Shown in pieces: positions 32,125 to 39,754 of a stretch of 41,576 nt of DNA. A model generated the notes under the pieces. The model saw only the letters and a program-made list of their open reading frames with translations. It was not told the DNA's origin and searched no databases. Source of the stretch: Paenibacillus typhae. GTDB lineage: Bacteria; Bacillota; Bacilli; Paenibacillales; Paenibacillaceae. Position 1 is the stretch's first letter. Each line of letters starts with the position of its first letter. The position numbers were made by a program, and so were the translations under genes. Location: the NCBI RefSeq assembly GCF_900099765.1, contig NZ_FNDX01000052.1, positions 1 through 41,576 on the forward strand. The letters are read 5' to 3'.

Positions 32125-32664
32125 ATGGAATGGCTTGAGCTGATTTACGGCTTTTTTATGGCGAATCTGCTGGGCTACGGCGGCGGCCCCTCCTCCATCC
32201 CGCTGATGTATGAGGAGATTGTCACGCATTTCGGCTGGCTGACCGATGAGCAGTTTTCCAATATGCTGGCGCTCGGCAACGCGTTACCCGGCCCGATCGC
32301 GACTAAAATTGCTGCTTACGTAGGTTACGATGTGTTAGGCTGGGCAGGTGTCGTCCTTGCGCTGCTGGCTACAGTCCTGCCTTCGGCTGCAGCCCTGATC
32401 ATCCTGCTCCGGATCATGCAGAAATACAAGCAGTCGCCTGTCGTAAAAGGTATGACGCTGCTTGTGCAGCCGGTTATCGCGGTTATGATGACTGTGCTGA
32501 CGATTAAAATGGCACAGAGCCCGGCGGAAGCCATCGGGATCTGGCAGACGCTGATGATCGCCGCTCTTGCTTTTGCCGCCATGAAGTGGCTGAAGCTGCA
32601 TCCCGCGCTGGTAATTGTGGCCGCTTTTGCCTATGGAGCGTTCGTGCTCCCTTATACCGTCTGA
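32125..32664 (+). CDS. Chromate transporter half, CHR domain (YwrA-like)
   Basis: A 179-residue membrane protein, the second half of the pair. It repeats the motifs GYGGGPSSIPLMYEEIV and GNALPGPIATKIAAYVGY. Its ATG directly follows the stop of the first half, with AAGGGGGGA upstream, so the two are co-translated. Heterodimeric short-chain CHR proteins are known to export chromate; the physiological substrate may be another anion. The topology of the two halves is expected to be opposite. Confidence 0.88.
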   Translation: MEWLELIYGFFMANLLGYGGGPSSIPLMYEEIVTHFGWLTDEQFSNMLALGNALPGPIATKIAAYVGYDVLGWAGVVLALLATVLPSAAALIILLRIMQKYKQSPVVKGMTLLVQPVIAVMMTVLTIKMAQSPAEAIGIWQTLMIAALAFAAMKWLKLHPALVIVAAFAYGAFVLPYTV

Positions 32665-32679
32665 TATGCCGCCGAAGCA

Positions 32680-33057
32680 TTATTTCAGAATATACTGCGA
32701 CAGCACCGCCTGCACCTCATAAATATTGACCGATTTATTGAATGTCTTCTTCAGCGGCAGGCTACTGCCCGATACATACAGACACAGCTCCGCATCCAGA
32801 TCGAAATGACCTGCCGTTTCCACGGAGTAATGGGAGATGCTTTTATAGGGGATCGAATGATATTGTGTCTTCTTGCCGGTCATACCCTGTTTATCGACGA
32901 GAATCAGCCGCTTATCGGTAAAAATAAACATATCCCGGATCAGTTTGTACGCCCGCTCGATCCTTTCGCCCGTAGCCAGAATGCGTGCATATTCGCGCTG
33001 TACATCAGCGAGCTCCACCTGGGTTGCATTCCCCAACAGCCCGTCAAAAATCGTCAT
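32680..33057 (-). CDS. Bacterial PH-domain protein
   Basis: A 125-residue soluble protein. Most of it is a bacterial pleckstrin-homology-like domain (bPH): AYKLIRDMFIFTDKRLILVDKQGMTGKKTQYHSIPYKSISHYSVETAG is the characteristic run of strands, with DKRLILVD the usual core. Such proteins form oligomeric rings and their function is unknown. AAAGAGG precedes the ATG. It converges on the chromate transporter pair; no clear terminator lies in the 15-bp gap. Confidence 0.85.
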   Translation of the reverse strand: MTIFDGLLGNATQVELADVQREYARILATGERIERAYKLIRDMFIFTDKRLILVDKQGMTGKKTQYHSIPYKSISHYSVETAGHFDLDAELCLYVSGSSLPLKKTFNKSVNIYEVQAVLSQYILK

Positions 33058-33162
33058 AGCCCCGCCTCTTTCCTCAGAAAAGTTTCCGGGCGCCGCCGCG
33101 CCCTTTTACATCCTACTTATGCCGCCAAAGATATATGATTGCAGTGATCAGGCTTTTTTCTC

Positions 33163-33191
33163 TTGCATCTTCCGGCGATATTGGTTACACT
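33163..33191 (+). promoter_or_regulatory. Sigma-A-like promoter of the small GerP-like gene
   Basis: TTGCAT and TACACT are separated by exactly 17 bases, 34 bp upstream of the start codon at 33225. Other -35/-10 choices are weaker. Confidence 0.5.
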
Positions 33192-33224
33192 AACCTTAAA
33201 TTTGTAAAAAGGAGGTGTGGGGAA

Positions 33225-33386
33225 ATGGATCACAATGTGACTAATAGTGTTAATAGCCGGCTGATTACGATCATGTCTGGCATCGTTCATGTAAATGCCA
33301 TCAACGGGAGAAGTCTGTCCATTTACAAGAACTCAATAACACTACACAATTGTGAAATGCCTTTCCAGCCACACTTCAACGGATAA
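33225..33386 (+). CDS. Small protein, possibly GerPF/GerPA-like
   Basis: A 53-residue protein preceded by an excellent ribosome site (AAAAAGGAGGTG, nine bases before ATG) and a plausible promoter. The stretch SGIVHVNAINGRSLSIYKNS resembles the GxVxVNxVxGGxVNxGD pattern of GerPA/GerPF spore-germination proteins, which are similarly short. Similarity is limited to about 20 residues, so the assignment is tentative. A terminator follows immediately, making a single-gene unit. Confidence 0.55.
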   Translation: MDHNVTNSVNSRLITIMSGIVHVNAINGRSLSIYKNSITLHNCEMPFQPHFNG

Positions 33387-33409
33387 GCTATACTGCCGGA
33401 GAATGTTCA

Positions 33410-33443
33410 GGGCCGCGGGGAAATTTCCTCGCGGTCTTTTTGT
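33410..33443 (+). terminator. Terminator of the small GerP-like gene
   Basis: GGGCCGCGGGGAAA pairs with TTTCCTCGCGGTC (with wobble), followed by TTTTTGTG. It lies 24 bp past the stop. Confidence 0.75.
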
Positions 33444-33506
33444 GTCCATTTGCTGGCCTCAATCCTGGAGAATTCGGCTGGAGGCATTATATAAAGGAGA
33501 ATACCT

Positions 33507-35456
33507 ATGATTATCTCATGCCAAAATGTCCAGAAATACCACGGTGCCCAGCTTGTTCTGAGTGACATCACCTTCGATATCCGCCAGGGGGAAAAAATCG
33601 GCCTGATCGGCCGCAACGGCTGCGGCAAAACCACCCTGTTCCGCCTGCTGAGCGGAGAAGAACGCCCGGATCAGGGCCAGATCTCCATCCGCCGGGGCAG
33701 TGTCGTCGGCCTGCTCGCACAGATTCAGGAGGCCGAGACCCGGGACACCGTCTATACCGTACTCCAGCGCAGCTTCGCTGAGCCGCTCGCCTGGCAGAGC
33801 CGCCTCCGTGAGCTGGAGCAGCAGATGTCCGGACTTGACGCCGGGACGGATGAAGCCGCCTGGAACAGGGTGCTCAAGGAATACGGCGTCCTGCAGGAGA
33901 AATTCGAAGCGGCCGGCGGATATGAAATCGACGCCTCCATCCAGCGTGTCGCCTCAGGGCTCGGCATTGCCGGATCCCAATATGAGCGCGAATTCGCCTC
34001 TCTCTCCGGCGGCGAGAAAACCAAGGTTGGCCTGGCAGAGCTGCTGCTCCGCCGTCCGGATGTGCTGCTGCTCGATGAGCCGACGAACCATCTGGATATG
34101 GGGGCGATCGAATGGCTGGAGCAATATCTTCTGGCTTATGACGGCACCGTGCTGGCGATTTCTCATGACCGTTATTTCCTGGATGCCGTAGTCAAAAAGG
34201 TTGTCGAGATCGAGGATGGGGAAGCCATCACCTACCACACCAATTACAGCGGCTATCAGGTGGAAAAGGAAACCCGGCTGCTTCAGCAGTTCGCCGATTA
34301 CCAGGAGCAGCAGAAGAAGATCAAGCAGATGCAGGAAAGCATCAAGCGGCTGATCGAATGGGGCAACCGCTCCAATCCGCCTAACCCTTCCTTCCACCGC
34401 CGGGCTGCTTCGATGCAGAAGGCGCTGGACCGGATGGTCAAGATCAAGCGGCCGGTTCTGGAGCGCAAAGCAATGGATCTGCAGCTGCAGCAGGAAGACC
34501 GGACCGGCAATCAGGCTGTCATCCTCGACCGGATCAGTAAAAGCTACGGCAGCCGTACCCTCTTTACCGGCGCCAGTGACATTCTGAGATACGGCGAAAC
34601 GGCCGCGCTGATCGGCGGCAATGGCGCCGGCAAGAGCACGCTGCTGCGGATGATTCTCGGCCAGGAGACGCCGGACAGCGGCAGCTGCATGCTTGGCTCG
34701 CGGGCGGCCGTCGGTTATCTGGCCCAGGAGGCTGTGCCCGAGGACGGCAAGCTGTCCGTGCTCCGCTATTTCCGCGAGGAAGCAGGAATGGAAGAGGGCG
34801 AGGCCCGCGGGCAGCTTGCCCGCTTCCTCTTCTACGGCAGCGATGTCTTCAAAACCATCGGGGGTCTGTCCGGCGGGGAATGGACGCGGCTGCGCTTTGC
34901 GGTGCTGATGCACCGCCGGCCGAACCTGCTCATCCTGGATGAGCCGACCAACCATCTGGATATCGACTCCCGCGAAGCACTGGAAGAAGCCTTGGAGGAA
35001 TTTCCGGGCACCGTGCTGGCTGTATCCCATGACCGCTATTTCATCAACCGCTGCTTCGGGAAGCTCTGGGCGATTGAGGACGGCCGTTTCCATGCTTTTA
35101 ACGGTAACTATGAGTACTACAAGGAGAAGCAGGCGGAGCAGGCAGCTGCCGTTTCCAGTGTGCCTGCAGGAAACGGAATTCTGCCTGCCGGCAAGGGCGG
35201 GCTCCAATATCATGCACAAGCCCCGGCAAACGGCATAGCCTCCTCACGTAAACAGCGCTCTGCTATAGCCTGGGAGCAGGAAATCGCCGCTGCCGAGGAG
35301 CGGCTCGGCCGGATTGACGCCGAAATGCTGGCTCCCGGCATCGCCAGTGATGCAGTGAAGCTGGCTGAGCTGCAGCACACCCGCGACACGGCCCAGGCTG
35401 AGCTGGATGAGCTATACACAGCCTGGATGGACGAAGCTGAGCAGAAATGTTTCTAA
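33507..35456 (+). CDS. ABC-F family ATPase
   Basis: A 649-residue soluble protein with two ABC domains and no membrane segment. Domain 1: Walker A GRNGCGKTT (about 36-44), signature LSGGEKTKVGLAE, Walker B VLLLDEPTNHLD. Domain 2: GGNGAGKST, LSGGEWTRLRFA, LLILDEPTNHLD. The long helical linker between them (QQKKIKQMQESIKRLIEWGNRSN...) is the P-site tRNA interaction motif region. A C-terminal coiled-coil tail (about 590-645) is present. ABC-F proteins act on ribosomes, in translation control or antibiotic protection; which one cannot be told here. AAGGAG precedes the ATG. Confidence 0.92.
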   Translation: MIISCQNVQKYHGAQLVLSDITFDIRQGEKIGLIGRNGCGKTTLFRLLSGEERPDQGQISIRRGSVVGLLAQIQEAETRDTVYTVLQRSFAEPLAWQSRLRELEQQMSGLDAGTDEAAWNRVLKEYGVLQEKFEAAGGYEIDASIQRVASGLGIAGSQYEREFASLSGGEKTKVGLAELLLRRPDVLLLDEPTNHLDMGAIEWLEQYLLAYDGTVLAISHDRYFLDAVVKKVVEIEDGEAITYHTNYSGYQVEKETRLLQQFADYQEQQKKIKQMQESIKRLIEWGNRSNPPNPSFHRRAASMQKALDRMVKIKRPVLERKAMDLQLQQEDRTGNQAVILDRISKSYGSRTLFTGASDILRYGETAALIGGNGAGKSTLLRMILGQETPDSGSCMLGSRAAVGYLAQEAVPEDGKLSVLRYFREEAGMEEGEARGQLARFLFYGSDVFKTIGGLSGGEWTRLRFAVLMHRRPNLLILDEPTNHLDIDSREALEEALEEFPGTVLAVSHDRYFINRCFGKLWAIEDGRFHAFNGNYEYYKEKQAEQAAAVSSVPAGNGILPAGKGGLQYHAQAPANGIASSRKQRSAIAWEQEIAAAEERLGRIDAEMLAPGIASDAVKLAELQHTRDTAQAELDELYTAWMDEAEQKCF

Positions 35457-35501
35457 GCAACTTTTGGCCGTCACAACCATAAAAAGATAAAGGAGATAAC
35501 A

Positions 35502-35975
35502 ATGACACAAAACGCAGCAATATCGGAATATTGGCAAGCTTACGTAGAGGAGCACCCGGAGGCGGCGGATCAATTCGACAGCGCCTGGGCCTTCGGTGAC
35601 AGTCCCCGGCTGGCGGATGAATTGCTGGAGCTGGTGCTGAGAGGAATCAAGACCGGGACAGCCTCAAACAAGACCGTCTATGAACAGCAGGGCATCAGCC
35701 TGCCTTTTATCGGCGGACACTCGATCCTGCTGGACGGCCAAGGCGCACCGCGGGCAATAATTGAAACAACGCATATCGAGACTGTACCCTTCAACGAAGT
35801 GACCGCTGAGTTCGCTTACTCCGAGGGTGAGGATGACCGGTCTCTGGAGTCGTGGCGCCATGAGCACGAGGTTTATTTCACAAGAGAATTCCAGCGTTAC
35901 GGCATGTCTTTCGATCCGTTGATGCCGGTCGTGTGCGAGAACTTCCGTGTAGTGCATGTGAAGCAGCTCCCTTAA
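35502..35975 (+). CDS. ASCH-domain protein (YhfF-like)
   Basis: A 157-residue soluble protein. ELVLRGIKTGTASNKTVYE is the typical ASCH opening (G-x-K-T-x-T), followed by GHSILLDGQGAPRAIIETTHIETVPFNEV and the SLESWRHEHEVYF segment seen in B. subtilis YhfF. ASCH domains have a PUA-like fold and bind RNA or modified nucleosides; some hydrolyse N4-acetylcytidine. It lies 45 bp after the ABC-F gene with AAAGGAGATAAC upstream and probably shares its transcript. Confidence 0.85.
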   Translation: MTQNAAISEYWQAYVEEHPEAADQFDSAWAFGDSPRLADELLELVLRGIKTGTASNKTVYEQQGISLPFIGGHSILLDGQGAPRAIIETTHIETVPFNEVTAEFAYSEGEDDRSLESWRHEHEVYFTREFQRYGMSFDPLMPVVCENFRVVHVKQLP

Positions 35976-35984
35976 CCGGAAGCC

Positions 35985-36028
35985 AAAAAAGGCTGGTTCT
36001 CCTTCTCCACAGGGGGCCAGCCTTTTTT
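35985..36028 (+). terminator. Terminator after the ASCH gene
   Basis: AAAAAAGGCTGG pairs with CCAGCCTTTTTT around a 20-nt loop; the T-run follows the stem directly. Confidence 0.85.
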
Positions 36029-36062
36029 ATAACATTCATGCAGCAATAATTCTGCCCAAACC

Positions 36063-36099
36063 AAAAAGGCCGCTTCTTTGTCATAAAGAAACAGCCTTT
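36063..36099 (-). terminator. Terminator of the 50-residue membrane protein gene
   Basis: On the minus strand AAAGGC...TTCTTT pairs with AAAGAA...GCCTTT and TT follows. It lies 44 bp past the stop of the small gene at 36143. Confidence 0.65.
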
Positions 36100-36142
36100 A
36101 CCCATATAATTTTATTTAGTACAGCTATTAGTCAGCGATGTT

Positions 36143-36295
36143 TTACCGCCATATCCCCATGATCCAGCCGAATACCGAGATCCATAAGGGAATGCTGATC
36201 AGAACGCCCCATACAAGCCCGGTAGCAATATTGCCTTCGGCAGGACGTGCTGTGCTCTCCTGAGTAAGCGGAAGTCTTAACTCTTCTTGTTCCAT
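36143..36295 (-). CDS. 50-residue single-pass membrane protein
   Basis: ATG at 36295 follows TAGGAGGGGATCGCA, a strong ribosome site, and the frame runs 50 codons to TAA. Residues 1-20 are charged and Gln/Glu-rich; residues about 22-48 (IATGLVWGVLISIPLWISV) form one hydrophobic helix ending in IMGIWR. It has its own terminator. No family is recognised; it resembles many tiny Bacillales membrane proteins made in the cell envelope or during sporulation. The strong signals around it support a real gene. Confidence 0.65.
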   Translation of the reverse strand: MEQEELRLPLTQESTARPAEGNIATGLVWGVLISIPLWISVFGWIMGIWR

Positions 36296-36497
36296 TGCGA
36301 TCCCCTCCTAAAATATCTTATCGTCACAGTAGAGGAAAAAATGTAGACCGCCTGGCCTAAAAAATTAGGATTTCCGCAATATATTTTAGATACAAAGGCT
36401 CAGCGGTTTAAATTGTAAATGCTTTCATAATTAATATTAACCAAATTTTGTCTAATAAAACTTATAAAAGCCGGTGTATTTTATTATATGCAGCAGA

Positions 36498-37115
36498 TTA
36501 GTCCAATATGACTGGTTTTTGGGGATTTTTGAGGAATTCAAAAAGCGTTCTAATCTGCTTCTCTGTATTACGTTCCCGGGACAGCTCCGGAAGTTCATTT
36601 TCCGCAAAAAAGCCTACCCCGTCCGTCTCCACGCCTCCGGCCGCTTCCCCGCCCGTAATCCGGCACAGAATGAAAAATTTGTAGACATGATACGGCTCCG
36701 GCGGATGCTCATGAAACTTTTTGTCCAGCACCGCCAGCAGCCGCACTGCCTCCGCCTGATACCCCGACTCTTCGGCAATCTCCTTAACCGCTACTTCGCT
36801 CGGCGACAGCCCGATATCTCCCCAGCCTCCGGGCAACGCCCAGTTCCCGTCCAGCTTCTCGCGGACCAGCAGAATCTTATTGTCCTGAAAAATAACCCCG
36901 CGGATATCCACCTTTGGCGTGCAATAACCCTCGTCCCCCGCAAAAGCGAGCCGGATCTTCTCCTTGCTCTCATAAGTATAGTTCGCCAGAATATCTACAC
37001 TCAGCTCACGCAAGGCCTGATAACGTTCAATATCATAGACATCCTTCGCATATGTAAGCCCGGTCTGGGCAATGGCCTGGATTTCTTTGGCCCATGTTAA
37101 CCATTTCTCTTCCAC
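36498..37115 (-). CDS. Nudix hydrolase with NUDIX_N domain (YjhB-like)
   Basis: A 205-residue protein. Residues 1-60 are the helical N-terminal domain of the YjhB group (WLTWAKEIQAIAQTGLTYAKD.YDIERY). The Nudix box reads GGWGDIGLSPSEVAVKEIAEESG, with the group's own variation (D for the first E, K for R); the metal-binding EIAEE part is intact. Such enzymes hydrolyse ADP-ribose or related nucleoside diphosphates. GTG at 37115 is chosen since GGAGG lies eight bases upstream; the frame extends to a GTG at 37130. Confidence 0.88.
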   Translation of the reverse strand: MEEKWLTWAKEIQAIAQTGLTYAKDVYDIERYQALRELSVDILANYTYESKEKIRLAFAGDEGYCTPKVDIRGVIFQDNKILLVREKLDGNWALPGGWGDIGLSPSEVAVKEIAEESGYQAEAVRLLAVLDKKFHEHPPEPYHVYKFFILCRITGGEAAGGVETDGVGFFAENELPELSRERNTEKQIRTLFEFLKNPQKPVILD

Positions 37116-37161
37116 AGCTCGTACCTCCACTCCAAGGATAGGATAATTGGTCGGGCCGCCT

Positions 37162-38163
37162 TTACACGCACAGCATCAAATGGCGGGAAAAGGCACCCTT
37201 GCGGGCCACACAGCGGTCGATAATCCTGAATCCGGCCTTGCCGATCATCTCATCCATCGCCTCTATCGCTACAATGACAACCCGGTCAGCAATTCTGCGG
37301 GCGTTGACGAGAATATCAAACTGCTCCTCCGGTGTAATACTGGAGTACAGATTATAAGGCATGTCCACAATCGCGGCATCGTAATGCTCCGTGATGTCCG
37401 CAATATCCCCTAAAGTGACCGGTGCATCGAAGCCGAAGTGGGCAATGTTGGTCCGTGCCCCCTGGGCAATGAACGGGTTGATGTCCCGGCCGACGATATC
37501 GATTCCCATGGACAGCGCTTCGATCATGACCGTTCCGATGCCGCAGCAGGGATCAATGGCCCGGATACCGGCCGGATCAGGTACAGCCATGTTGACTGCG
37601 GCGCGGGCTACACGTGTGCTGAGGGCGATGGAATAGCTGCGCGGCTTCTTGATCTGGCGGAACCAGGTCGCGTTGTTCTTATGGTAAGCTCCGAAATACC
37701 AGCGGCCGCCCAACGTCACGATGCCGTATACCAGCTCCGGATGATTCACATCCGCTTCCCCTTCGATACGCAGGCCGATTTCGCGCTCAATCACCCTGCG
37801 TTCATTGTATTCAATTTTGCGCTCGGGCGGCAGATCATTGGTCTTCACAAAAATGACCTTGAACGTCTTTCCGTTCAGCTCAACCTGCTCCGTCTGGTCA
37901 TAAATCTCCGGCAGGCTGTCGCCTGTGTACATGACCTCGATCATTTCCTTAATGAACGGGCTGCGGCTGGGCTCTACTCTGATTCCGCTCCCGAAAATCC
38001 CCTGCGGGATGTCCTTCCCGAACAGGCAGCGCAGCTCCATTCCGCATAAGTCCTGCTCGTCCCCCGAGCACGCATACGTATAAATATAAGCAGGATCTGC
38101 TTCCTGCCGGTTCAATTGCCCTTCCTGCTCCTTGCCTGGTTCCATGTTCACTGGCACTGTCAC
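37162..38163 (-). CDS. TRM11/UPF0020-type RNA (or DNA) methyltransferase
   Basis: A 333-residue protein. The C-terminal half is a Rossmann methyltransferase with SAM-binding motif DPCCGIGTVMIEAL, the acidic DINPF loop and the catalytic DMPYNLYS (variant of [N/D]PPY). The N-terminal half (IYTYACSGDEQDLCGMELRCLFG) resembles the region preceding UPF0020/TRM11 domains, which methylate guanine N2 in tRNA. The target here is inferred only. A GTG at 38163 after AGGAG is used; nearby GTG 38157 and ATG 38145 are alternatives. The preceding Nudix gene is 46 bp downstream on the same strand. Confidence 0.82.
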   Translation of the reverse strand: MTVPVNMEPGKEQEGQLNRQEADPAYIYTYACSGDEQDLCGMELRCLFGKDIPQGIFGSGIRVEPSRSPFIKEMIEVMYTGDSLPEIYDQTEQVELNGKTFKVIFVKTNDLPPERKIEYNERRVIEREIGLRIEGEADVNHPELVYGIVTLGGRWYFGAYHKNNATWFRQIKKPRSYSIALSTRVARAAVNMAVPDPAGIRAIDPCCGIGTVMIEALSMGIDIVGRDINPFIAQGARTNIAHFGFDAPVTLGDIADITEHYDAAIVDMPYNLYSSITPEEQFDILVNARRIADRVVIVAIEAMDEMIGKAGFRIIDRCVARKGAFSRHLMLCV

Positions 38164-38377
38164 TTCCGCTCCTGTCTGCTCATAAGTCAGTTAAGTCTAG
38201 CACGGTTATGGGGCGTAATCAATAACTGCAAGTCTGCTTTGATTCCGGAAGCTTCTCCAGTATAATGGAGGCATTACACTGCCAAACCAGCCGGTGGTCA
38301 ATTAACGGCCCGGTTGAGGTTTTGAGCTTTACCTGACGGTTATGCGCAGCGAAACTCCAAGGAGGTACATATCCCTT

Positions 38378-39733
38378 ATGTCCTATGAACAATATTTTCA
38401 GGCTGAGCGTGAAGCTCAGCTGGACGAACTGAAGCAATGGCTTTCCATTCCGAGTATTTCCGCCCTTTCTGTACACAAGGAGGACGTTCAATCGGCCGCC
38501 ATCTGGCTGACTGAAACCCTGAAGCGCGCCGGACTGGAAAACATCGAAATCCATCCTACAGCAGGTCATCCCGTCGTTTATGCCGATTACCTGCACGCTC
38601 CGGGAAAACCGACTATTCTGGTTTACGGCCACTATGATGTGCAGCCGGTTGATCCGCTGAATCTGTGGACCACCCCTCCGTTTGAGCCGGAAATCCGTGA
38701 CGGCAAGCTGTATGCACGCGGAGCAACCGACGATAAGGGCCAGGTATTCATGCACATCAAGGCCATTGAAGCCATTCTCAAGCAGGAAGGCACACTGCCA
38801 GTCAACATCAAGCTCTGCATTGAAGGCGAAGAAGAAATCGGTAGCATCCATCTGCCTCCGTTCCTGGAAGCTAATCAGGACAAGCTGGCGGCTGATGCCG
38901 TGCTGGTCTCCGATACAGCCCTGCTGGAACGCGGACGCCCGGCGATCTGCACCGGACTGCGCGGTCTTTGCTCCATGGAGGTTACTGTTCACACGGCCTC
39001 CACGGACCTGCATTCAGGGTCGTACGGCGGCGGGGTACCCAATGCGCTGCATGCTCTTGTGTCCCTGCTCAGCTCCCTGCATGATGACCAGGGCCGCGTA
39101 GCTGTGGAAGGCTTCTACCAGGGCGTGCCTGAGCTGTCCGCGCTGCTGCGCGAGGAATTTGCCAAGCAGGGCGTGAACGAAGAGAAGATCAGAGAATCCC
39201 TCGGCCTTGAGCAGCTCTACGGCGAAGAAGGCTACAGCTTCGTTGAACGTGTAGGCGCCCGTCCGACCCTTGAGCTTAACGGCGTCTACGGCGGATTCCA
39301 GGGCGAAGGCAGCAAGACCGTTATTCCGAAGGAAGCCCATGCCAAGATCACCTGCCGTCTCGTCGGCGACCAGGATCCGCAGCATATCCTTGATGCTGTG
39401 GAAGCGCACCTGAAGACAAACATCCAGAAGGGTGCCACCGTAAAAGTGAAACAGATGGAAAAAGCGCGCGCCTTCAATATTGATCCGTCTGATCCGATTC
39501 TGCAGACCGCAGCGGATGCTTTTGGCAAAGTCTACGGGACACGCGCCCTCTTCACCAAAGACGGCGGTTCGATCCCGATCATGGAGAGCTTCTCCCGCAT
39601 CCTGAAGGCACCGGTTGTGCTGATGGGCTTTGGCCTGGATGACGAGAACCTGCATGCTCCCGATGAGCACTTCAACCTGGAGAACTTTGATAAAGGCCTG
39701 CTGACCATTGTCGAGTTCCTCAAAACCGTCTAA
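38378..39733 (+). CDS. M20-family dipeptidase
   Basis: A 451-residue cytosolic metallopeptidase. Metal and catalytic motifs are GHYDVQPVDPLNLW, GATDDKGQVFMHIKA, EGEEEIGS and DLHSGSYGG. The C-terminal KDGGSIPIMESF and LHAPDEHFNL complete the di-zinc site. This set is typical of the CNDP/PepV-like dipeptidase branch that tolerates many dipeptides. ATG at 38378 is preferred over the in-frame start at 38342, since the family starts at MSYEQYF and AAGGAGG lies 12 bases before it. No terminator follows before the intron boundary. Confidence 0.9.
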   Translation: MSYEQYFQAEREAQLDELKQWLSIPSISALSVHKEDVQSAAIWLTETLKRAGLENIEIHPTAGHPVVYADYLHAPGKPTILVYGHYDVQPVDPLNLWTTPPFEPEIRDGKLYARGATDDKGQVFMHIKAIEAILKQEGTLPVNIKLCIEGEEEIGSIHLPPFLEANQDKLAADAVLVSDTALLERGRPAICTGLRGLCSMEVTVHTASTDLHSGSYGGGVPNALHALVSLLSSLHDDQGRVAVEGFYQGVPELSALLREEFAKQGVNEEKIRESLGLEQLYGEEGYSFVERVGARPTLELNGVYGGFQGEGSKTVIPKEAHAKITCRLVGDQDPQHILDAVEAHLKTNIQKGATVKVKQMEKARAFNIDPSDPILQTAADAFGKVYGTRALFTKDGGSIPIMESFSRILKAPVVLMGFGLDDENLHAPDEHFNLENFDKGLLTIVEFLKTV

Positions 39734-39754
39734 TCCCGGTTAAACACAAATCGA

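Noticed and set aside
32806..33138. 110-residue frame antisense to the PH-domain gene
   Set aside because: Shadow frame without start signals; the PH-domain protein explains the region.
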